Shown here: one piece after another, positions 58,536-64,000 of the stretch
Layout of the letters: each line of letters opens with the position of its first letter
Position numbering within the stretch: position 1 is the stretch's first letter
NCBI GenBank assembly: GCA_017305665.1
Contig: JAFKKH010000026.1
Span: 1 to 64,000, forward strand
DNA: 64,000 nt
Source of the DNA: Hyphomicrobiales bacterium
Lineage (GTDB): Bacteria > Pseudomonadota > Alphaproteobacteria > Rhizobiales > Xanthobacteraceae
Direction of reading: 5' to 3'
The notes under the pieces: model-generated
The model's database searches: none
The model's input: the letters and a program-made list of their open reading frames with translations, nothing else
What the model was told of the DNA's origin: nothing
Translations under genes and position numbers: made by a program

Positions 58536-58796
58536 ATGACCTCGCAGCCCGCCTCCTCCGCTCCCCGCCAGATCGCCTGGCCCAGCGTCATCACCGTCAT
58601 CTCGGCGGCGATCCTGATCGGTGCGGAAGTGTTCGGCGCGGCATTCGCCGGCGGCTGGGCGCTCGCCATCCTGTTCGGGCTGAACGACACCGAGGCGCAC
58701 ATCCTTCAGGCGATACTGTTTGCGATCGGCGTCTTCGTCATGATCAACTTCGTGCGCGCCGCCCAGCGCGTCGAGCCCTTCGTCCGGCGCGCGTGA
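58536..58796 (+). CDS. Small two-helix membrane protein
   Basis: The 86-residue protein has two helices (WPSVITVISAAILIGAEVFG and HILQAILFAIGVFVMINFVR) and short charged ends (VEPFVRRA). GGAC before the ATG is weak. Similar small proteins are frequent in Bradyrhizobium-like genomes without assigned role. It is divergent from the peptidase gene. Confidence 0.7.
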   Translation: MTSQPASSAPRQIAWPSVITVISAAILIGAEVFGAAFAGGWALAILFGLNDTEAHILQAILFAIGVFVMINFVRAAQRVEPFVRRA

Positions 58797-59426
58797 CAGA
58801 AACCGCTGCGGCACAGGGCTAACTTCGCTTCCTCCGCGCGAGCCGCGCTCACGTTTCGTTAAACAACTTTAACATCCGTTCATCTTCGACACGCGCGAGC
58901 GCGGCATATTGCCCGCATCGTGGAGAAACTCCGCTGCGATCGAAAAAAAATGTTGCGCAGCGAATTCAAAAGACTTATTTCCCGTCCTGCCCAATTTCGC
59001 ACGTGCCTGTGGTCGTGTGTCAGTCGGTAGGTATCCGGACAAGAGGCCGGACAGCCGCCAAGGGATGAAGGATCCGAGCTTCTCTCTCCAGGGAAGCGCC
59101 AAGCAAAGGTCCTCCGCTCCTTGCAACCGTGACTGACAGCCGGAGGCGAACCGGCGTACTCCGCTCTCAACGGGGGACGCGACTTAAAGCAACGACGGAT
59201 CGGGCTTTTTTGGTCTCTACCGGCAGTCCAACGCCGGCGCGGGCTACTGAAAAGGCTTGTCCTTCATTGCCAGGTGTGCGGGCGGGATCATTCCCAACCA
59301 ATCCACGGCAGCACATTTCGGCTTGAGTTCGAGGCCTTGTCGCGTCTCCATCGTGCGGCATCGCCAAAGCACTCATGTCGAAGATCATTTTGAACGAGTC
59401 CGTCGCTGGACCGTTTGGAGGGTGCT
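58797..59426. other. Long leader region before ornithine decarboxylase
   Basis: 630 bases without a gene. The left part has the TTAA-ACAACT-TTAA stretch near 58860, a CtrA-like pair. The rest can fold into several stems, for example CCGGACAAGAGGCCGG near 59035 and GCCGGAGGCGAACCGGC near 59140. In alphaproteobacteria the speF leader RNA is found before genes for ornithine decarboxylase. This part is described in the next entry. Confidence 0.5.
58990..59426 (+). ncRNA. Candidate speF-type leader RNA
   Basis: The stretch directly before the decarboxylase gene is GC-rich, hairpin-dense and gene-free. The alphaproteobacterial speF motif (found by comparative genomics of intergenic regions) is a long conserved RNA located exactly there, proposed to control polyamine synthesis. 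I infer the match from position and size; I cannot check the consensus structure. Stems CCGG-ACAAGAGG-CCGG and GCCGG-AGGCGAA-CCGGC are visible, and a TTTTTT follows CGGGC near 59199, possibly a terminator within the leader. Confidence 0.5.
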
Positions 59427-60569
59427 ATGACCGAACGTATTCAGGAATTCCTGCGCAACCGCCGCAGCGAGGGCCGCGACACCGAGCCATGCCTCGTGGT
59501 CGACCTCGAGGTCGTGCGCGACAACTACCAGACCTTCTCGAAGGCGCTGCCGGACTCTCGCGTGTTCTACGCGGTGAAGGCGAATCCTGCGCCCGAGGTG
59601 CTGAGCCTGCTCGCCTCGCTCGGCTCGTGCTTCGACACCGCGACGGTGGCGGAGATCGAGATGGCGCTGGCCGCCGGCGCAACGCCGGACCGCATCTCCT
59701 TCGGCAACACCATCAAGAAGGAGCGCGATATCGCGCGCGCCTACGCGCTCGGCATCCGCCTCTTCGCCGTGGACTGCACCGCCGAGGTCGAGAAGATCGC
59801 ACGCGCCGCGCCGGCCGCGAAGGTGTTCTGCCGCATTCTCTATGATTGCGCCGGCGCCGAGTGGCCACTGTCGCGCAAGTTCGGTTGCGACCCGGAGATG
59901 GCGGTCGACGTGCTCGACCTTGCCAAGCGCCTGCGTCTGGAGCCGGTCGGCATCTCGTTCCATGTCGGCTCGCAGCAGCGCAAGGTGAAGGCGTGGGACC
60001 GTGCGCTGGCGATGGCCTCGCAGGTGTTCCGCGACTGCGCCGAGCGCGGCATCAACCTGTCCATGGTTAACATGGGCGGCGGCTTCCCGACCCGGTATCT
60101 GAAGGACGTGCCGCCGGTGGTGCAGTACGGCCGGTCGATCTTCCGTGCGCTGCGCAAGCACTTCGGCAACCAGATCCCGGAGACGATCATCGAGCCGGGC
60201 CGCGGCATGGTGGGCAACGCCGGCATCATCGAGACCGAAGTCGTTCTGATCTCCAAGAAGAGCGACGAGGACGAGGTGCGCTGGGTCTACCTCGACATCG
60301 GCAAGTTCGGCGGTCTCGCCGAGACGATGGACGAGTCGATCCGCTACGCCATCAAGACGCCGCACGACGGCGCCGAGATGACGCCCTGCGTGCTGGCCGG
60401 CCCGACCTGCGACAGCGCGGACGTGCTGTACGAGAAGTCGCCGTATCCGCTGCCGGTGACGCTCGAGATCGGCGACAAGCTGCTGATCGAGGGCACCGGC
60501 GCGTATACCTCGACCTACTCGTCGGTGGCTTTCAACGGCATTCCGCCGCTGAAGACCTACCACATCTGA
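59427..60569 (+). CDS. Ornithine/lysine decarboxylase (alanine-racemase fold)
   Basis: The 380-residue PLP enzyme of fold type III has the pyridoxal Lys in VFYAVKANPAPEVLSLLASL near residue 50, RISFGNTIKKERDIARAYA, the phosphate-binding MVNMGGGFPTRY, EPGRGMVGNAG, and the C-terminal Cys in GPTCDSADVLYEKSPYPLPV, which completes the active site of the dimer partner. It makes putrescine from ornithine, or cadaverine from lysine. GGAGGG precedes the ATG. Putrescine is the substrate of the homospermidine synthase encoded 3 kb downstream. Confidence 0.92.
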   Translation: MTERIQEFLRNRRSEGRDTEPCLVVDLEVVRDNYQTFSKALPDSRVFYAVKANPAPEVLSLLASLGSCFDTATVAEIEMALAAGATPDRISFGNTIKKERDIARAYALGIRLFAVDCTAEVEKIARAAPAAKVFCRILYDCAGAEWPLSRKFGCDPEMAVDVLDLAKRLRLEPVGISFHVGSQQRKVKAWDRALAMASQVFRDCAERGINLSMVNMGGGFPTRYLKDVPPVVQYGRSIFRALRKHFGNQIPETIIEPGRGMVGNAGIIETEVVLISKKSDEDEVRWVYLDIGKFGGLAETMDESIRYAIKTPHDGAEMTPCVLAGPTCDSADVLYEKSPYPLPVTLEIGDKLLIEGTGAYTSTYSSVAFNGIPPLKTYHI

Positions 60570-60610
60570 GCCGGAACCTTCGCCTCTCCAAAGAGGTGAG
60601 CAAGAGAACG

Positions 60611-60632
60611 GGGAGCCGGTGCGCCGGCTCCC
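60611..60632 (+). terminator. Hairpin after the decarboxylase gene
   Basis: GGGAGCCGG, loop TGCG, CCGGCTCCC. No T-run follows, so it may be a factor-dependent or protective hairpin. Confidence 0.55.
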
Positions 60633-60703
60633 ATCCCGTCACAACCTGATTTGCTGACAACACGCCGCGGCCCGATGGCCGTTCGCGTGGGGACTGACGT
60701 GCC

Positions 60704-61306
60704 ATGACCGCTGTTTGGAAACCGACTGCTGCCCTCTCCATCGATGCCACTCCGTTCGCGATCCGTGCGGAGCAGGCCTCGGACGTCCGCGCGCGTGAAG
60801 CGCTGCTCGATGCGAGCTTCGGCGAAGGCCGACACGCGCGCACCTGCCAGCGCCTGCGCGACGGACGGAAGCCCGCCGAAGGCCTCGCCTTCTCGGCGGT
60901 GCACGATGGCAGGCTGGTCGGGACCGTGCGGCTCTGGCACGTCAGCGCCGGGGGCATTCCGGCGCTGGTGCTTGGACCGCTGGCGGTGGAGGCATCGTGC
61001 CGCGCGCTCGGCATCGGCGCGGCACTGATGCGGCATGCGCTGGCCGCAGCGAAAGCCCGCGGCCACGCCGCCGTCATCCTGCGCGGCGATCCCGCCTACT
61101 ACGCACGGTTCGGCTTCAGCGCGGACAAGACCGGCGGCCTGGAGCTGCCGGGCCCGTTCGAGCGCGACCGCCTGCTCGCCGTCGAACTGCGCGACGGGGC
61201 GCTTGACGAAGCCCAGGGCATGATCGTGGCAACCGGCGCGGCCGCGCTGGAAGCGAGGGGCCATCGCCGGATGAAACGCCAGCGGCTGACGCCGCGCGCG
61301 GCCTGA
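60704..61306 (+). CDS. GNAT-family N-acetyltransferase
   Basis: The 200-residue protein has the acetyl-CoA motif LGPLAVEASCRALGIGAALM (the R/Q-x-x-G-x-G/A form, here CRALGIGAA) and AVILRGDPAYYARFGFSA, as in the YhbS/predicted acetyltransferase group. The N-terminal 25 residues are less conserved. The acceptor may be a small amine; location beside polyamine genes is suggestive but not proof. The ATG follows a TGACGTGCC stretch with little ribosome-binding signal. Confidence 0.82.
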   Translation: MTAVWKPTAALSIDATPFAIRAEQASDVRAREALLDASFGEGRHARTCQRLRDGRKPAEGLAFSAVHDGRLVGTVRLWHVSAGGIPALVLGPLAVEASCRALGIGAALMRHALAAAKARGHAAVILRGDPAYYARFGFSADKTGGLELPGPFERDRLLAVELRDGALDEAQGMIVATGAAALEARGHRRMKRQRLTPRAA

Positions 61307-61319
61307 CGGATTCCGATCG

Positions 61320-61472
61320 ATGACAGCACTCGACCCCGAGGCAGGCGCATGGTGCGTGGATGAGCGCAGCCGCAAGGTCACGCGCCCGGCCCTGACGACG
61401 CTGATGATGATCCTGCTCGGCGTCATGATCGCGATCGACGTGTGGAGACGCCGGCGCAACGCCGCCGGATAA
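61320..61472 (+). CDS. Small membrane protein (50 aa)
   Basis: A 50-residue frame (MTALDPEAGAWCVDERSRKV) with one transmembrane helix (ALTTLMMILLGVMIAIDVW) and a basic C-terminal end (RRRRNAAG). It starts 13 bp after the acetyltransferase gene on the same strand. The arrangement of charges predicts a cytoplasmic C-terminus. Family unknown; small helices with basic ends are common and often conserved only locally. Confidence 0.55.
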   Translation: MTALDPEAGAWCVDERSRKVTRPALTTLMMILLGVMIAIDVWRRRRNAAG

Positions 61473-61572
61473 GCCGCCCACACGCAAAGTCCGATCACAG
61501 TCACGGCCAAGCGCCGTTCCACCTGATTCCGTTGCGCGTTCCTTTGCGCGCCAAGATGTCGCAGTTCACGCG

Positions 61573-61600
61573 TTGACTTGCGCGCAAGCGAGCCTACCTT
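61573..61600 (+). promoter_or_regulatory. Sigma-70-type promoter candidate
   Basis: TTGACT, 16 bases, TACCTT. It lies in the 352-base gene-free stretch between the small membrane protein and rnk. A GC-rich hairpin (CCCGGGCGGACG, loop, CGCCGTCCGGG) follows near 61670-61700 and a TTTTTT run soon after, so the stretch may encode a short RNA. Confidence 0.4.
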
Positions 61601-61824
61601 AAAGCCATCATGTCGAACGTGTGCAGAAACCGTCTGTTGTTGCGCGCAGGTCACCTCATCGCAGGAAGGTGACCCGGGCGGACGCGTGCGCCGTCCGGGA
61701 CCGATTTTCGTTCGACCTTTTTTCCAGCTTCGACCATCTCGTCAGCAACCGCTTCCGGCTTTCCCGCCGAAAGCCGTTTCTCCGCGCCGCTTGATTGACC
61801 GCAACGCCAGCCAACGTGAGCATC

Positions 61825-62229
61825 ATGCACAACGATCTGCAAACTCGTCTGCCGCCCATCACCATCAGCGCACGCGATGCCGCGAAGTTGCGCCATCTCG
61901 CCGACGCCGCGGCCGAGACCTATCCCGCGACCGCGGATTTCCTCTCCCGCGAGCTTGAACGCGCCAGCATTTGTCCGGCGGACCGGTCGATGCGCCACGT
62001 GGTCATGATGGAGTCCGAGGTGAGCTTCCGCGATGACATCAGCGGTCAGACTCGCACCATGACGCTGGTCTATCCCGAAGCCGCGGATGTCGGCGCCAGC
62101 AGGATCTCCGTGCTGACGCCGATCGGCGCGGCGCTGATCGGCCTGTCGGCCGGTCAGACGATCGAATTCCAGACGCCGGCCGGCGGATGGCGCTCGCTGA
62201 CCGTCACCGATGTCCGCAACCACATCTGA
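61825..62229 (+). CDS. rnk: Nucleoside diphosphate kinase regulator Rnk (GreA/B C-terminal domain)
   Basis: The 134-residue protein has an N-terminal helical hairpin (SARDAAKLRHLADAAAETYP) and the C-terminal GreA/GreB-like FKBP domain (ESEVSFRDDISGQTRTMTLV, SVLTPIGAALIGLSAGQTIE, GGWRSLTVTDV). Rnk binds RNA polymerase near the secondary channel without the cleavage activity of GreA. I chose the ATG of MHNDLQTRLP; upstream GTG and TTG codons are possible. Confidence 0.88.
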   Translation: MHNDLQTRLPPITISARDAAKLRHLADAAAETYPATADFLSRELERASICPADRSMRHVVMMESEVSFRDDISGQTRTMTLVYPEAADVGASRISVLTPIGAALIGLSAGQTIEFQTPAGGWRSLTVTDVRNHI

Positions 62230-62327
62230 GATCGTGGTCAGGGCACGTTACGTTATAAAATATCAGTGCGATGAATTTCGATCGATGACGGTCGCCTGCG
62301 CCGTTGCCGGGTGCTACGACTCGGCCC

Positions 62328-63302
62328 ATGAGCGACCATCATCATCATCGCCACGACGACGATCACGATCATGCCCATCACGGGCACGATCACGGCGCGC
62401 ACGGCCACGCCGGTCACAGTCATGCGCCGGCGAATTTCGGGCGTGCCTTCGCGATCGGCATCGCCCTGAACGTGGCATTCGTCCTGATCGAGGCGGCCTA
62501 CGGCTTTGTCGCGAATTCCACCGCGCTGCTTGCGGATGCGGGGCACAATCTGTCCGACGTGCTGGGGTTGCTGGTGGCATGGATCGCCGCCGTGCTGTCG
62601 CAGCGTCCGCCGACGCCGCGCCTCACCTACGGCCTGCGCAACACCTCGATCCTCGCCGCATTGCTCAACGCGATCCTGCTGCTGATCGCATCCGGCGCGA
62701 TCCTGCTGGAAGCAATCCAGCGCCTGATCCATCCCGAACCGATCGCGAGCCTCACCGTGATCGTGGTCGCGGCGATCGGAATCGTCGTCAACGGCGCCAC
62801 CGCCATGCTGTTTGCGTCGGGCCGCAACACCGATCTCAACATCCGCGGCGCCTATCTGCACATGATGGCGGATGCCGCCGTCTCGCTCGGCGTGGTGCTG
62901 TCCGCCTTTGCGATCATGATGACGGACTGGTTCTGGATCGATCCCGTGATGAGTCTCATCATTGTGGCCGTGATCGTCTGGGGAACATGGAGCCTGCTGC
63001 GCGAAAGCACCGCGATGTCGCTGGCAGCGGTTCCTTCCGGCATCGATCCAGCCGCGGTGCGTGCGTTTCTTTCCGGACGTCCTGGCGTGGCGTCGATCCA
63101 CGACCTTCATATCTGGCCACTGAGCACCACCGAGACCGCGCTCACCGCGCATCTGGTCATGCCGGCGGGAAATCCCGGCGACGCCTTCTTGACCGAGACC
63201 TGCCGCGCGCTGCACGACAGCTTCAATATCGGCCACGCGACGCTGCAAATCGAGACGTCAACGGACATCCACTGCACGCTCGCGCCCGACCACGTTGTGT
63301 GA
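62328..63302 (+). CDS. Cation diffusion facilitator (CzcD/ZitB-like)
   Basis: The 324-residue protein starts with a His/Asp-rich metal-binding tail (SDHHHHRHDDDHDHAHHGHD), then six transmembrane helices. The metal site residues appear as HNLSDVLG and HMMADAAVSLG (HxxxD pairs in helices 2 and 5). The C-terminal domain has VASIHDLHIWPLSTTETALT with more His ligands. It exports Zn2+ or related ions in exchange for protons. The start is the ATG before the His run. Confidence 0.92.
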   Translation: MSDHHHHRHDDDHDHAHHGHDHGAHGHAGHSHAPANFGRAFAIGIALNVAFVLIEAAYGFVANSTALLADAGHNLSDVLGLLVAWIAAVLSQRPPTPRLTYGLRNTSILAALLNAILLLIASGAILLEAIQRLIHPEPIASLTVIVVAAIGIVVNGATAMLFASGRNTDLNIRGAYLHMMADAAVSLGVVLSAFAIMMTDWFWIDPVMSLIIVAVIVWGTWSLLRESTAMSLAAVPSGIDPAAVRAFLSGRPGVASIHDLHIWPLSTTETALTAHLVMPAGNPGDAFLTETCRALHDSFNIGHATLQIETSTDIHCTLAPDHVV

Positions 63303-63414
63303 CAGTTGGACGACAGCTTTCAGGCCTTGATTTCATCGGCAATTTGTCGTTTTCAAAGGGCCAGTCCGTAGCGGACGTATCCGCTCGCTTTTCCAAAAAA
63401 TCCGGAGAGTCTTG

Positions 63415-64000
63415 ATGCCGTCACCAACCGCGCCCGTGTACGCACGCATCACCGGCCCGATCGTCATGGTCGGATTCGGCTCGATCGGCAAAGGCACGCT
63501 GCCGATGATCGAGCGACATTTCGATTACGACAAGTCGCGCATCACGGTGATCGATCCCAAGGACGAAGGCCGCAAGGCGCATTGCGAGAAGCACAACGTT
63601 CGCTTCATCCAGCAGGGCCTGACCAAGGACAACTACCGCGACCTGCTGACCCCGCTGCTCACCGAAGGCGGCGGTCAGGGCTTCTGCGTCAATCTTTCGG
63701 TTGATACCGGCTCCACCGATATCATGGAGCTCTGCAACGAACTCGGCGCGCTCTACATCGACACGGTCAACGAGCCTTGGCTCGGCTTCTATTTCGATGC
63801 GTCGAAGGGGCCGGAAGCGCGCTCCAACTACGCGCTGCGCGAGAACACGCTGGCCGCCAAGAAGGCCCGTCCGGCGCGCTCGACGACGGCCGTCTCCTGC
63901 TGTGGCGCCAATCCCGGCATGGTCTCGTTCTTCGTCAAGCAGGCGCTCTTGAATGTCGCCACCGACCTCAAGCTCAATGCCCCGAAGCCGAAGAGCAAGG
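63415..64000 (+). CDS. hss: Homospermidine synthase, N-terminal part (partial)
   Basis: The frame is open to the window end (195 residues seen). It has the Rossmann motif PIVMVGFGSIGKGTLPMIER, then HFDYDKSRITVIDPKDEGRK, FIQQGLTKDNYRDLLTPLLT, NLSVDTGSTDIMELCNELG and YIDTVNEPWLGFYFDASKGP, characteristic of bacterial homospermidine synthase. The enzyme uses NAD+ to join putrescine units into homospermidine. With the decarboxylase 3 kb upstream it points to polyamine synthesis as a local theme. GGAGAG precedes the ATG. Confidence 0.92.
   Translation, partial: MPSPTAPVYARITGPIVMVGFGSIGKGTLPMIERHFDYDKSRITVIDPKDEGRKAHCEKHNVRFIQQGLTKDNYRDLLTPLLTEGGGQGFCVNLSVDTGSTDIMELCNELGALYIDTVNEPWLGFYFDASKGPEARSNYALRENTLAAKKARPARSTTAVSCCGANPGMVSFFVKQALLNVATDLKLNAPKPKSK

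Noticed and set aside
59385-60563. Minus-strand frame opposite ornithine decarboxylase
   Set aside because: The decarboxylase has full PLP-enzyme motifs; the antisense has none.
1-64000. CRISPR array, complete insertion sequence, integrase, relaxase or rRNA genes
   Set aside because: No regularly spaced repeats, no transposase or recombinase motifs, and no rRNA sequence were seen in the window.

Overview
The window reads as the chromosome of an alphaproteobacterium of the Bradyrhizobium / Rhodopseudomonas / Nitrobacter / Afipia group (Nitrobacteraceae). This rests on protein resemblance: a BA14K-family protein, an alphaproteobacterial ornithine decarboxylase followed at a distance by homospermidine synthase, SciP and FlbD beside class-II flagellar genes, a Rhodobacter-type PmtA next to mnmA, and a GC-rich coding style. 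The species cannot be fixed from the sequence alone.

Region 1 (about 1-22.4 kb) is a respiratory and nitrogen-oxide accessory region. It opens with a cupin and a CBS-domain protein and the succinate dehydrogenase genes sdhB-sdhC-sdhD, with no sdhA beside them. A nitric-oxide response block follows, built around an NsrR-type Rrf2 repressor (Asp8 plus three cysteines). NsrR-like 11-1-11 palindromes sit in front of both flanking operons. The leftward operon carries a DUF2249 protein, a haem-copper-oxidase-like membrane protein, a tandem DUF2249 protein, an Nfu-N/DUF59 fusion and small unknown proteins. The rightward operon carries an unknown protein, a second DUF2249 protein, two small proteins and a group III truncated haemoglobin, followed by an AhpD-like protein and a DUF2478 protein. 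Next is a complete dissimilatory nitrate reductase operon, narK-narG-narH-narJ-narI-ppiC, transcribed leftward. A divergent Crp/Fnr-type regulator follows, with two identical TTGCG-type boxes in the intergenic region. A cytochrome b561 gene closes the block.

Region 2 (about 20.7-34.5 kb) is a mobile-element zone. It holds scars (a broken cyclic beta-1,2-glucan synthase fragment, a scrap resembling a gene of the neighbouring element, a broken M24 peptidase, a possible tRNA fragment). Beyond them is a compact element with a ColE2-like Rep protein, a ribbon-helix-helix protein, a Lon-like AAA+ ATPase and a chain of small overlapping genes of unknown function, two with Tat signals. Its non-coding parts hold striking hairpins and repeats. 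It ends at the 3' end of a tRNA-Met(CAT) gene, the usual place for integration. No integrase or transposase is recognisable in the window.

Region 3 (34.5-64 kb) looks like core chromosome: pmtA and mnmA; flagellar genes fliK-flgD, sciP and fliF-fliG-fliH-fliN-flbD with a sigma-54-type promoter before fliK and a CtrA-like site before fliF; a flavin-dependent oxidoreductase; a helicase; BA14K; an outer-membrane barrel; kdsD; a CMD-family/HxlR pair sharing an unusual nested palindromic operator; nfeD-SPFH; hemH; MAPEG; OsmC; an M3 peptidase; then ornithine decarboxylase behind a long leader, GNAT, rnk, a cation-efflux protein and the start of homospermidine synthase.

Together regions 1 and 2 suggest acquired anaerobic nitrate respiration with its own NO-damage control, placed beside a tRNA-linked integration hotspot next to conserved chromosome.
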